A DNA stretch of 64,000 nt. Origin: Trifolium pratense (taxonomy: Eukaryota > Streptophyta > Magnoliopsida > Fabales > Fabaceae). The position numbers and the translations under genes are program-made. The DNA lies in the NCBI RefSeq assembly GCF_020283565.1, contig NC_060064.1:18496337-18560336 (forward strand), in the 5' to 3' direction. The notes under the pieces are model-generated. The model did no database searches, was not told the DNA's origin, and was given only the letters and a program-made list of their open reading frames with translations. The stretch's first letter is position 1; each line of letters opens with the position of its first letter. Of this stretch, positions 1 through 12,082 are shown piece by piece.

Positions 1-442
1 AGATTCAGACAATGTATCATACAATGGACTTCTCAATAGAGCCTTTCGGCAAAAAGAAGATGATTGTTAGCAAAAGAAGGTGAAAAATTTGAAAATCAGA
101 TCTACATATACCCATAGTTGAATGAGAGCTGTTACTTAGACATAAAAAAGTATGGACAAAAGATGGACACATTTTTATTTATACATGTTGCATGTAAATC
201 AAGGCCAAAAAATATTAAAAAAATCTGAAACAGTATTTTTATCACATTTTTGTCAGTATTTTGTGTTGAATTATCATTTCCGTAGTTTAATACTACTTCA
301 TAAAGGTTGTAAAATTGTCTTTGGCTCTTTGCACCATTAACATGTGGTTCCGCACCCTTAGACACCGTTTTATGAGATTTTGATACTTGCTTGATTTACT
401 AAGCCTAGTTTATATAACGGTAATTAACTGTTCTTAACATGT

Positions 443-515
443 GGTTTCGTGGTGTAGTTGGTTATCACGTCAGTCTAACACACTGAAGGTCCCCAGTTCG
501 AGCCTGGGCGAAGCC
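443..515 (+). tRNA. tRNA-Val (anticodon AAC)
   Basis: The sequence folds as a complete cloverleaf. The acceptor stem GGTTTCG (443-449) pairs with CGAAGCC (509-515) with one G-U pair. The anticodon stem TCAGT/ACTGA (470-474, 482-486) encloses the loop CTAACAC with anticodon AAC at 477-479. The B box/T-loop is GTTCGAGCC and the A box is TGGTGTAGTTGG. No intron is seen. It decodes valine GUU/GUC codons. An upstream AT-rich stretch and a T-run downstream (525-540) fit Pol III transcription and termination. Confidence 0.95.
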
Positions 516-673
516 AAATTAATGTTTTTTACGTTTTTTTCCCTCTTGCACGTAATTTCTAGTTTTTTATTCGACTACTATCATCTACATATATATATTT
601 ATAATCTTCAGTTTTTCTTTTATTTGGTAACGATCAATATCCCAACTTTTTAGCTAAGAAGCAACTCCAATAC

Positions 674-823
674 TTAAGAAAAATGACATCTTGGACAAAC
701 TTGAGATACTGCTGCAATCATTTGCTTCTCCGAAATGCCAACATTGCTCATGTAACCAAAGGCTTTTGTGTATTTCCTTCCATAGGTTGATAAGATACCA
801 CAATGACTCTCATAAGTTTTAAA
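674..823 (-). CDS. Putative 3'-terminal exon of an unidentified gene
   Basis: On the minus strand an acceptor-like TTTTATGCAG (ending at 824) is followed by exactly 50 codons, open to a TAA at 676-674. The peptide begins FKTYESHCGI and ends QVCPRCHFS; it carries a C-x2-C pair near the end. I do not recognise the family. A further coding-like stretch lies upstream on the same strand at about 1030-1195. It has an acceptor, then LENALDDSMDKLKAQKELDD, but runs into stops, so the gene may be decayed. It could also be a fortuitous open frame; codon bias is the only other support. Confidence 0.3.
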   Translation of the reverse strand, partial: FKTYESHCGILSTYGRKYTKAFGYMSNVGISEKQMIAAVSQVCPRCHFS

Positions 824-1039
824 CTGCATAAAATATTGTGTTAAAATTATTAGTGTAACATGTATAAAACATAAACATTTTGGTATGCTACAATAAATAG
901 TTAGAATTTGAGAAACAATATATATGGTATGCTATGCTATGTCTAAATTAAAATTTAAGAAAGTGGCAAAAATAATCATTCTATAATATTTTGCTTACAA
1001 CTATTTTAAGACAGTCCCAATCATCGACAAGAGGTGACC

Positions 1040-1195
1040 AGATGCACGAACATGAAACATCATAGTGAGCTCTTCTTTTCTTCGAGGAGAAGATCTCCTA
1101 TGAGATAGATCTTGTGGTCCACGTGCTCCTATGAGCAATTTCATCATCTAACTCTTTTTGAGCTTTCAATTTATCCATAGAATCATCAAGTGCAT
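1040..1195 (-). pseudogene. Possible decayed upstream exon of the same minus-strand gene
   Basis: Reading the minus strand from a TTTTAG acceptor near 1196, the frame gives a charged, coiled-coil-like peptide (LENALDDSMDKLKAQKELDD) that stops after about 34 codons. An overlapping frame is open for about 47 codons (contains SHRRSSPRRKEELTMMFHV). Neither frame joins cleanly to the exon at 674-823. This could be a pseudogene or chance. Confidence 0.15.
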
Positions 1196-1639
1196 TTTCC
1201 AACTAAAATTATTCAAAAAATAATAATTATAATTTTAAGAGTGGAATATTAACACTCCAATTACAATTAAAAATCAGGAAGAAAAAAAATTAAGGTTAAG
1301 TATCCCGCCATCCTTAAAACTACATAAATTGAACATAGCTATAGGGTAATTTTTGCCACGGTGCTGCAAAGCAAATCATAGCTGGACAAAATGCCAAACA
1401 CTTTACTTCTTCTGGCCATATATTTGAATTTTGTTTCCCCCCTTTCATATCCTTCCTTGCTGGGCCAAAATACACAAGTTTAATCCTATTCGGCCCAACT
1501 TGATCCAGTCTGTTTATTAACTTTCCTTCATGCCAAACAAAAAAAAAAACTCCTTGCCCAAGAAGCATGCTTGACGCGTCACTTTGACCTGTCACTCTCA
1601 AAGCAAAATTTTGCAGCACTATACTCTGTTGTTGTTCTC

Positions 1640-1923
1640 TTTTGTTGACTGAATTTCAAAATTCAATTTTTCCCTCTCTCTATCAATATCAAAACTCACT
1701 TTCTTACTCATCTCACTCCCATTTTTTCTTGATTCCTTGGAACTTCTCTCTCCATAATCAACCATCTTGGATGGCATAAGCCAGAATCTCCAAAGGTTTC
1801 AAATTGCTTCTTCATCTGTTATTTCATGATTTAATTTCATCATTTGTTTTTTATGTGAAAATGAAATGTTTAATTGTCTATCTATGTTTGCAAATTAGGT
1901 TATCTTCCCAATGGAATCCTCAG
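1640..1923 (+). other. Possible orphan 5' end of a gene (5' UTR, intron, start codon)
   Basis: A pyrimidine-rich leader (1650-1760) is followed by a donor-like AAAG|GTTTCAAA near 1795 and an acceptor CAAATTAG|GTTATC near 1898. ATG GAA TCC TCA G then precedes a second donor (GTAATTTC at 1924). This is the usual architecture of a plant gene with a 5'-UTR intron and a very short first coding exon. No continuing coding exon is visible before the Copia insertion at 2667 or after it. The gene may be truncated, or the pattern may be chance. Confidence 0.22.
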
Positions 1924-2666
1924 GTAATTTCATATTCTTTCTTTTTCCAAATCCCTAATTTTCTTCAATCGCATTTCTAATCCTCTTTATGTTTCGTTTT
2001 TTCTTTTTCATTCTCTCATTAGAGGTAAAATTTTCATACCTGAATGAAGAAATCACGTTCTCGAAGGACACGTTCTTGAATATTTCTACAGATTAAATAC
2101 CTTTAAAAAAACTACAGATTAAATAAACTCATACAATATTATCAAAATTAAATGAATTCTTACAACATACTAGTAGTACTTAAAATGATGATATAGTTCA
2201 CCATCAATACATTCATCCTTAAATTAAATAAATCCATACATGTGAGCGAATTCCATATTGGCCTTTTGATTTGAACCTTGATTCACTTTCCACGTCGAAC
2301 TTGGCCAAGAATGATAATAGTAAGGTTATCGTGCATATCGGTTCGATTCATTGAGTCTTCGGTTTATAAAACTGAAAACCGGGAACTTGACCAAACTATG
2401 CCGGTTTTCATGGGTTCGGGTTGGTTTTTTTAACCAAACTAAGACATATCGATTTTTTTTAGTTTGGATTGGTTTGAGTCTTCGGTTTAATCTATTTTAT
2501 CTGATCCGCTTATTCCCCTAAATTCTAGTGATACTAATGGTCATTTTATAATCGCCCTTGACGAAATTCAAACATAGAATATTAAAGTTACAAGGTTAAA
2601 CTCTTACCAATAAGTTAGCAACTAAATATATGCCATGGTGACTCGAAACCATACATGACATTAAGC
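1924..2666. other. Non-coding stretch with a micro-insertion and GGTTT-rich repeat
   Basis: No coding region is seen. At 2086-2125 a 12-bp A-rich insert is flanked by 14-bp direct repeats. From about 2330 to 2500 the text TGAGTCTTCGGTTTA occurs twice among AAACCG/CGGTTT words, the signature of a degraded dispersed repeat. 2662-2666 (TAAGC) is the left target-site duplication of the Copia element. Confidence 0.4.
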
Positions 2667-3225
2667 TGTTGGAATATTTTATATTATTCAATTATTATAT
2701 TCCAATAATTATTATGTGGGCATATATATTTATATTAATTATATTAGCTATTTATCAATTAAGAGCCTAAATTGATTAAGTGATCAAATAAAGTTAAAAG
2801 GCTATTAGATTTCTATTTAGAATTAATTAATTATTTAATTAGTTAGATATGGACTCAAATGGGTGGATGTCAGGATGACCCATTTCGGGATAATGGGAAC
2901 CCTAATGGGCCATCACCCTATATAAGGCTATGGTCCCCAATACACCGTACGAAAGCAAACACTCTCTTCTCCCCATCTGAAGAGAATCAAGGCATCAGGG
3001 TACCGGTTGAGGAAGAGCCAATCTAGCCACCATTTCTTTGTATTTCAGGATCACTGCTGAAAAAACTCATCTCCATGAATCCAGGTATTCCTAAAGATCA
3101 ACTTGTCGATCCTATGATTTTATACATGCTTCCATGACTATTTTGTTTCCGCACTAAAGTATATGTCATAATATTGTTAAGCATGTATATGTGTTTAATC
3201 TTAATTTAGTGATTTAATGCTTACA
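2667..3225 (+). repeat. 5' LTR of Copia element 1
   Basis: A 559-bp LTR beginning TGTTGG and ending CA. It carries a TATA-like CCTATATAAGGC at about 2917-2927, roughly 300 bp before the LTR end, consistent with a U3 promoter. It appears identical to 9552-10110. Confidence 0.95.
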
Positions 3226-5011
3226 ATTGGTATCAGAGCAGGACATGTTTGATCTTATGAATATCTACTTTTTCGATCATGTTTGGTTTCCTGTCAATTT
3301 TGGCTGATATTGTTTTGTGTATACGATATGATTGCCTTCGTGTATAGTTTCTTTGAATCTACAGAATAGAATATGATTGAGGTTTTATTTGTTCATATTA
3401 TATTTTATTTTGCCGTTTCTGATTTGGCTGTCGTATATGCATGCTATGATTCAATGTTTTGAAAGTGTGTATATATGTCCTTTTTCGGTTGCAATTTTCC
3501 TTGTGGTCTTGACAGTCTTTAAATTCTGGTATATATATGATATGATACTTATCTATGTGCATATATACATTTACATATTCTTGTTTGGTTCTCTGGATAA
3601 AGCCTTTCTAGCCACGGTACACGTATCTTGTTTAAATTTAAATTATTTTATTGTTTTACAAATCAAGTTGATCCAGTATTGTTGTTAAATACTGTGTTAT
3701 GTGTGTTACTGCTTTAACTTGTTTTTCAATTGATACTGTGGAAAAGTGACAATTTTGAATATTTTGGTGAATCGGTGCCAAAGTTTCTTTTATTTTTTTC
3801 CAACCGGTGGTCTTCTGCAGTTGATTTATTTTCAGAAAATAAATGATAAATTGATATAAGTCTAATTTGTTTCACTTGGTTATAATTTTTTAGAAACAAA
3901 TTAACATATTTGATTGGTTTCCAAATATGAGGATCAGTTACTATTTTGTTATCAATTTCTTTCCATAAAGATACAAATTAATTTTGTCAATATTATTGTG
4001 AATTATTTTCAATTATGGTCTTTAATTACGGTATCAAATCGGATAATCCTTATTTGACTTTTGAAATATGAATGACTATTTATTTTAATTCCATAACTGT
4101 CGGATCAAATTACTATTGTTTGGATTCAGCATATTTCACTATGAAACCGATTATGATTCTCTAATTTAGTTTAATTAGATACAGTATTCATTTTATTTTA
4201 TTTTTTGGAAAATTATATCGGTAGTTAATTTTTGGACTTATTCAGTTTCTTATAAACTAAAATCAATTGGACGTGTATGTTGCTGTTCTTTTCCACCACG
4301 TATACTTATGTGCACTTGACTGTAATTAGTGTACTTGGCTCATTCTAATATTAACAAGCAGTAATTCCTACTTTTTATAGTATATACTTGTTTCATACCC
4401 CATGAGTACAACCAGCATGCTGGCATGTACTTGATATAAACACAACTTTGTGTTTAGGTTCTTAGTTTAATAGTCATTTGATTATTAAGCGATCAGATAA
4501 CATACAATTTTGACATTACATTTGTAGGTAATGTTTATGTGAATTTTAAGACCTTCCCATTTAATTTATTAAATTAAAATGTCTAATAATTTTAGTTGAG
4601 TTGGTTGAAACAACATGTTGCAAAAGTAATCTCTGTTGTGTAAATTTGATTCAATTGAAATTATAAAAGATGTAGTGTGTAATTGTTCATGCGAGCTGTT
4701 TTAGTCGGCCAAAAGGAAGACACAGTTTGGCCGAACAATTGCATACCTGTGATGATAAATATGTGGTAATTATTAAGTTTTTTTTTTCCATGTGGGTAAT
4801 GGTTGGTGTCAAAGACGCACATTATCTGACAGGACTTATTACCAATATTTGATCGTTGCGTGAGAGTACCGTTTACAGTTAATTCTTGCAATCAAAGATT
4901 GGGAATTAATGGTGTGCTTGGTATCTTGTTTGGGTCTTATTTAATTTGCATATAAAGAATATTGTGCATGTCCATATGGTTATTTGATGACATGCCTACT
5001 AATGTTATTGT

Positions 5012-8000
5012 ATGTCTATTGTTCCCTTTTCTTTTCCAGTTGCTGCCGTTACTGCTCCTAACTTTTATGCTCAAATTAACTCTATCCCTATGCTGAATGG
5101 GATGAACTTCAAGTCATGGAAAGAATCTGTGGAGATCGTCCTCGGATGTATGGACTTAGACTTGTCCCTAAGGGAAGAGCGTCCTGTCGCCACTGCTGAG
5201 AATGTGAATGCTACCAAAATAGAGAAATGGGACCGATCAAACCGCATGTGCTTGATGATGATTAAGAAATCCATTCCTGAAATGATGAGGGGCTCAATTG
5301 CTGAGAGCGAAAATGCCAAGAAGTTCCTTGAAGCTGTGGAAAAATTCTTTGCTAAAAATGATAAAGTTGAGACAAGTAGTATCTTGTCCAAACTCATTTC
5401 AATGAGCTATAAAGGCAAGGGGAACATAAGGGAGTACATCATGGAGATGTCTAATCTCGCTTCAAAACTAAAGGCACTGAAGTTAGAACTTCCTGATGAT
5501 TTAATTGTGCACCTGGTTTTGATCTCTCTCCCGGCGCACTTTGGGCAATTCAAAGTGAGTTACAACACTCAGAAGGACAAGTGGTCCCTCAATGAGCTTA
5601 TATCTCACTGTGTGCAGGAGGAAGAGAGGCTGAAGAGAGAAAAGACTGAAAGTGCTCACTTGGTTACTGGCTCTCAGAATAAAAGGAAGAAAGCTGCGGG
5701 AAACTTTTCCAAAAATAAGAAAGCAAAGGAACAACATAAGGAGTCCACCTGCTTCTTCTGCAAGAAGGCTGGACACATGAAGAAAGATTGTTCCAAGTAC
5801 GCCGCATGGCGTGAAAAGAAGGGTAATTTTCTTACTTTTGTTTGTTCTGAAATTAATTTAGTTTCTGTACCTAAGGATACTTGGTGGGTAGATTCTGGTG
5901 CTACTACTCACATTAGTATGTCCATGCAGGGCTGCCTGTGGAGCCGTCCGCCAAGTGATGCTGAAAGATTCATCTATGTGGGCGATGGCAATAAAGTTGC
6001 AGTCGAGGCTATAGGGACTTTTAGATTATTGTTAAAGACTGGTTTTCATTTGGATTTACTTGAGACTTTTGTTGCTCCGTCTATTAGACGGAATTTAATT
6101 TCTATTTCTATGTTGGACAAATTTGGTTATGCTTGTTCGTTTAGAAATAATAAATTTAGCCTCTCATATGATTCAAATGTTGTCGGTTACGGTTCTTTGA
6201 ATGATAATCTTTATATGCTTGATATTGAATGTCCTTATAACGAAATAATGCAAATAGAGTCGCATGGTACAAAACGAAAATTAAATGAGAATTCTGCCAC
6301 TTTATGGCATAAGCGATTAGGTCATATCTCTAAATAGAGAATTCAGCGGCTTATGTCAGACGGTATTCTTGGATCCCTTGACTTGTCGGACTTTGAAGTC
6401 TGCATTCAGTGTATCAAGGGTAAGCAAACAAACAAAAGGAATTTTCATGCCGAAAGAGCTAAGGATGTCTTAGAACTAATTCACACCGATATATGTGGTC
6501 CTTTCCCTTCAGGTTCTTGGAATGGACAACGGTATTTTATTACGTTCATAGACGATTACTCGAGGTACGGCTACCTTTATTTGATTCATGAGAAATCTCA
6601 ATCTCTGGACGTGTTCAAATCATTCAAAGCTGAAGTCGAACTTCAACTTGGAAAGAAAATTAAGGCTATCAGGTCTGACCGTGGTGGTGAATACTATGGT
6701 CGGTATGATGGATCAGGGGAACAACGTCCAGGGCCCTTCGCGCTTTTCCTCGATGAGTGTGGAATTGTTCCGCAATACACAATGCCGGGAAAACCCAGCA
6801 TGAATGGAGTTGCAGAACGACGAAACCGGACTCTTAAGGATATGGTAAGGAGTATGATTAGTCATTCTTCTCTACCAGAGTCATTTTGGGGAGAGGCATT
6901 AAAGACCGCAGTTTATATCCTTAATAGAGTACCTAGTAAGGCAGTAGCTAAGACCCCTTATGAGCTGTGGACTGGGAAAAAGCCCAGCATTAGGCACCTG
7001 CACATTTGGGGATGTCCAGCTGAAGCGAGACCCTATAGGCCTCATGAAGGTAAGTTGGACGCAAAGACAATTAGCTGCTATTTTATAGGGTACGCCGAAC
7101 GCTCTTACGGGTATAAGTTTTATAACCCCATCACTAGAACAATTTTTGAAACGGGAAATGCAAGATTCCATGAGGATGTAGAGTTTGGAGGGGAAGGAAA
7201 CATAAGGAGTGTTGTCTTTGATGAAGAAACTGTTACTGACAATGATCAAGTCTTTGTACCTATTGTTGTTCCAGAAACAGATCCAGAGATTAACAATGAT
7301 GTTATTCCTAACATCCCTCAAGAACAAGACAACGCTGAGTTTCTTCCTCAAGCACCACCTATAGTTCAAACTCAACAACCTCAAGGGCTGCCATTAAGAA
7401 GATCCACTAGAGAGAGGAAGTGTCCAATTTCGGATGATTATGTTATATTTCTTCAAGAACATGAGGATGGCATTGGTTTGACTGAGGATGATCCCATTAA
7501 CTTTAGTCAAGCTATGCGAAGTTCAAACTCTCTTAAGTGGATTGATGCCATGAAGGATGAGATGAAATCGATGACTGACAATGATGTTTGGGATCTCGTT
7601 AAATTACCCGAAGGAAAGAAACCCATTGGTTGTAAATGGATATTTAAAACCAAAAGGGATTCAAAGGGTAACATTGAGAGATATAAAGCTCGTCTTGTCG
7701 CCAAAGGTTTTACTCAGAAGGAAGGCATTGATTATAATGAGACTTTCTCTCCGGTTTCTTCGAAAGACTCTCTTAGGATTATAATGGCATTAGTAGCTCA
7801 TTTTGATTTAAAGCTGCATCAGATGGATGTAAAGACTGCGTTTCTAAATGGAACATTGATGAAACAATATATATGGTGCAGCCAGAAAATTTTGTGTCAG
7901 GAGACCCAAAGTCTATGGTTTGCAAACTTAAGAAATCCATCTATGGCCTTAAACAGGCTTCCCGTCAATGGTATTACAAATTTCATCAAGTTATATCCTC

Positions 8001-9069
8001 CTTTGGTTTTGAGGCTAATCCAGTTGATGATTGCATATACCAAAAGTTCAGTGGGAGTAAATTCGTTTTCTTGGTATTATATGTAGATGATATCCTTTTG
8101 GCAAGCAACAATATAGGCTTATTGCATGAAACCAAGAGATTTCTCACAAAGAATTTTGAGATGAAAGATCTTGGGGACGCCTCTTTTGTCTTAGGAATTC
8201 GAATACTTAGAGATCGCTCTCAAGGTATTTTGGGATTGTCACAAAGGAGCTATATTGATACAGTTTTGGATAGATTCTCCATGAAAGACAGTAAACCAGG
8301 AGACACATCCGTTGCTAGAGGAAACAAATTTAGTCTTAATCAGTGCCCCACTACGGATCTTGAAAAGAAAGAGATGCATAAAATTCCTTACGCTTCGGCT
8401 GTGGGGAGTCTTATGTATGCTCAAGTTTGTACTCGTCCCGACTTAGCATTCATTGTAGGAGTTCTTGGCAGATATTTGAGCAACCCTGGTATGCAGCACT
8501 GGATAGCAGTAAAGCGTGTAATGCGCTACCTGAAGAGAAATAGAGACTTCGTACTCACTTATCGGAAGTCAGATAATTTGGAGATCATTGGGTATTCTGA
8601 CTCTGATTATGCGGGATGCCCGGATAGTAAACGTTCCACATCTGGTTACATCTTCCTCTTGGCTGGAGGAGCCGTTTCTTGGAAGTCTGCCAAACAGTCT
8701 TTAGTGGCTCCCTCTACCATGGCGGCAGAGTTTGTGGCTTGCTTTGAGGCATCAAATCATGCGAATTGGCTGCGGAACTTTGTCACAGGCCTACGCATCA
8801 TTGAGAGCATCAAGAGGCCATTGAAGATTTATTGTGACAATAGTGCAGCTGTGCTCTACTCCAACAACAATATGAGTTCCACAAAGTCGAAATTTATCGA
8901 CATCAAGTATCTTGTTGTGAAAGAGAGAGTTCAGGAGAAACAACTTTTGATAGAACATATAGGGCCAGACTTAATGCTAGCTGATCCACTAATCAAAGGT
9001 TTAACGCCTAAGGCTTTTCATGGGCATGTTGCTCGCATGGGTCTTGGTTTTGAGATTGCCTTAGATTAG
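5012..9069 (+). pseudogene. Copia element 1 gag-pol polyprotein, interrupted
   Basis: The frame opens at ATG 5012. Gag (about 230 aa) leads to a CCHC zinc knuckle, CFFCKKAGHMKKDC (about 5749-5790). Protease has WVDSGATTH (about 5884-5910). The GAG-pre-integrase motif LWHKRLGHIS is followed at 6335-6337 by an in-frame TAG. The frame then continues unchanged through integrase: the catalytic series includes [16 protein letters not shown] and GVAERRNR, then a core-end motif [15 protein letters not shown]. Early RT shows WIFKTKRD and [11 protein letters not shown]. Near 7850, within the FLNG motif, one base appears to be missing, and homology moves to the frame that runs to 9069. That frame holds [10 protein letters not shown] (RT catalytic DD), RNase H (YSDSDYAGC, YCDNSAAV) and the C-terminal end. 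The product is not translatable as one polyprotein as sequenced. Transposition would need a helper copy or would have happened before the lesions. Confidence 0.93.
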
Positions 9070-9551
9070 TGGGAGTCTTTTCCTTATTTGTATTATGTTC
9101 TATATATTTTGGTTTCAATTTTGGTACAAACATTATGTTATGTTTGATTTTCTGCAGAAATAAAACTTATTATAAGATATTATTGTTATAACAATATTAA
9201 GTTTTTGGTTATGTGCAAATATTTTTATTTTGAATTGCACCTAAGGAACTTCAGTTTGATCTCAATAAAGACTTCAGTTGGACCAGTTGGAAATAGGCAT
9301 GATTTAGAGATCACATTGCATGAAATTTCCATGCCACTCATCCATATCGATCTATGTCATCAAATACATTGATGTGGTGGTCATCGGGGTTCCGTCACGT
9401 TATACGTCAGTGACGACAGCCGCGGTGGTCCCATTGTTGATGTATGAGGTGGACCAGATTGTAAAGTTGAAATCTAAAGATAAATAGCATTCGGATGCGC
9501 GCCTAAAGAACTATGATATAATTATTAACATATATTGCCCAAGTGGGAGAT

Positions 9552-10110
9552 TGTTGGAATATTTTATATTATTCAATTATTATATTCCAATAATTATTAT
9601 GTGGGCATATATATTTATATTAATTATATTAGCTATTTATCAATTAAGAGCCTAAATTGATTAAGTGATCAAATAAAGTTAAAAGGCTATTAGATTTCTA
9701 TTTAGAATTAATTAATTATTTAATTAGTTAGATATGGACTCAAATGGGTGGATGTCAGGATGACCCATTTCGGGATAATGGGAACCCTAATGGGCCATCA
9801 CCCTATATAAGGCTATGGTCCCCAATACACCGTACGAAAGCAAACACTCTCTTCTCCCCATCTGAAGAGAATCAAGGCATCAGGGTACCGGTTGAGGAAG
9901 AGCCAATCTAGCCACCATTTCTTTGTATTTCAGGATCACTGCTGAAAAAACTCATCTCCATGAATCCAGGTATTCCTAAAGATCAACTTGTCGATCCTAT
10001 GATTTTATACATGCTTCCATGACTATTTTGTTTCCGCACTAAAGTATATGTCATAATATTGTTAAGCATGTATATGTGTTTAATCTTAATTTAGTGATTT
10101 AATGCTTACA
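9552..10110 (+). repeat. 3' LTR of Copia element 1
   Basis: 559 bp, same length and apparently same sequence as 2667-3225. It is preceded by the purine tract AAGTGGGAGA and followed by the TSD TAAGC. Confidence 0.95.
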
Positions 10111-10491
10111 TAAGCATGTACACAAAATCAATTCAATCGATCTATTAACATAGCTAGACTATACGGAATTTTTCTTATTCGTAACGTTGTGAAGTAACAA
10201 GAGAACTATGACATTTTCTCTAGTTACAAGCAAAGGGATTGAAGCTTTTGTGAAGCCAAAGAAAGCTAAAGGAGCTTGATTTGTAATATTGTTCCATAGT
10301 GTAGTTAAGACAAAAGAAAACGAGTCAAAATAATTACTATATATAGGAAGGAGTGATGGCTATACATTGGCCACATTTGGAAAAGTTTATTCCAGCTGCT
10401 AAATGATCATGGTTAATGGTTATATTATGATATATGCTGTGTCCACTTTCCACTATCCGTAAAGGATCATGCCAAACACTATAGGTCAAGC

Positions 10492-10828
10492 TTTCTACAA
10501 GAAAAAAAAAAAATACACCATATGGGTCGGGTTGCTTTTTATTCTGATAGACCGATTACTTTTGATTCAAAATTGGAAGTTAGTGTCTAGTGGTATTTTT
10601 TTATGGGTCGGTTTGATGTCTTCTCTGGTGGTTTGGAAGTTGAGGAGTGTCCTTCTAAGAATGAGAATAGAAGTGAATCTCTATTAGGTGGAGTCTGTTT
10701 TAGTATTTTTCATGGGTGTTCCGCTTATAAACGGCGCATTTGTTTGTAGTCTCTCTTTTATTGGTTTATGTCCGTCTTAAGAGAAAACATGATTATTTAT
10801 AATAGTGTATTTTCCATTAAAAAAAAAA
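10492..10828 (+). mobile_element. 5'-truncated LINE-type (poly-A) insertion
   Basis: A 337-bp segment ends in a poly(A) tract and is flanked by the perfect 14-bp direct repeat ACTATAGGTCAAGC (10478-10491 and 10829-10842). Together these show target-primed reverse transcription. The content has scattered Trp-rich frames but no recognisable reverse-transcriptase motif. It is most likely the 3' end of an L1-type element or a processed transcript. Confidence 0.8.
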
Positions 10829-10842
10829 ACTATAGGTCAAGC

Positions 10843-12073
10843 ATCAACGTGGCAATTCACAATAATTAATATTTTTGGCCTCCGTTTAACACTACAATAC
10901 CAAAGTTGGCAGTTGGTAACATTAGCCACTTATTGTTCTTGCCAGCTATGTTTTCCAACATACTCCATTGGAGTATATTGCTGAAATAAATATTAGACTA
11001 TCTTTACCAAAAAAAAAGAAAAATAGACTATCTCAGTATCTCTAGTTCTCTACGAAACAATTGATGTTTTATTAGTTTATAAGTGTCTCATTTGATTTGT
11101 GTGTTCGGTGCTTCTATAGTATATATTAATAAATTGAGTTGTATTGCTAAATTAATTATCATTTTTTATGAAGTAAAAAATTATTTGTTGTCTTTTATAT
11201 TTTAAAAAATATATATTTTATAAGAAAAAAATTACAATTTAACTGTTATATGTATTATACTAACTAGTTGAGAGGTCTTCTCTTCATCATTTACACCTCT
11301 TGAATTTTTTATTTTTTTTTTGGTCAAGACACCTCTTGAATTTTAAATGGAAAAATATGAAGACACCTCTTGATATAAATTTATGTGACTACTTTAAAAA
11401 AATATTAAAAATGAAACTGAGAAGTAGTGCTTTATTATATATGAAGATAGAAAGACAACTATGGTAGAATATAAACTATTTTGAAGAAACGTGTGCATAT
11501 TATATTATACAAAAAAAGATAAATATCCGTATTATATATGACTACATTTTTAAGTCTAAAGAAAGAACTTATTGGATAAATACTTATAACAATGTTATAT
11601 GTTATTTTGTGATCACCATTGTAATAAAATCTCATAGCCTTGCCTTTTAGCCTTTTCTTCATCGCTATCCGGTAACCGTTTGCAATTGTACAACGTATGA
11701 CTGTTGCTGGAAGGCAGACACTTATATTTGATTTTATGTTGGTGCATAATGTGTTGCATAGAAGATTACTCTTTTCCAAATGTATGATGATTGACATTTG
11801 ATAGACTCACAAGTGCATGAATTTATCGTCGTAATTAAAAGAGTATTGATCTACAAGATTAAGAAGAAACAAAATAAATACTAAATATAAAAAGAAAAGT
11901 TTGAAATAAAAATAATAAAATATAAGAGAATATTGGATGAGATATGCAAGCAAAATGAACTCAAATATATCTTTCTAATAAAATTCATTCGAGAATCATA
12001 GATTTCATTCCAAACAGTATTTAAATTTCTAACCCTATCACATACACAATTATCACGAGAAAACAATTTATAA
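10843..12073. other. AT-rich intergenic DNA
   Basis: No gene is seen. Two micro-insertions with direct repeats lie at 10994-11033 and 11293-11344; the rest is unassigned low-complexity AT-rich sequence. Confidence 0.5.
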
Positions 12074-12082
12074 CAAAACATA

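Larger units (their letters stand above)
2667..10110 (+). mobile_element. Full-length Ty1/Copia LTR retrotransposon (element 1)
   Basis: A 7.44-kb element is bounded by two 559-bp direct LTRs (2667-3225, 9552-10110), both TGTTGG...TTACA, that appear identical base for base. The 5-bp TSD TAAGC lies at 2662-2666 and 10111-10115. A primer-binding site TGGTATCAGAGC (3228-3239) fits initiator tRNA-Met, and a purine tract AAGTGGGAGA (9541-9550) precedes the 3' LTR. The internal order gag-protease-integrase-RT-RNase H is the Copia order. The leader between PBS and gag is long (about 1.8 kb, 3240-5011) and has no convincing ORF. The coding region has one in-frame stop and one frameshift. I cannot assign the Copia lineage with certainty. 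Confidence 0.97.

Noticed and set aside
1320..1619. 99-codon minus-strand ORF
   Set aside because: No family resemblance, no splice or promoter context, and it ends in a run of Phe from an A tract.
3377..3688. 103-codon ORF in the Copia leader
   Set aside because: Phe/Ile/Tyr-rich from T-rich DNA, with no retroelement motif.
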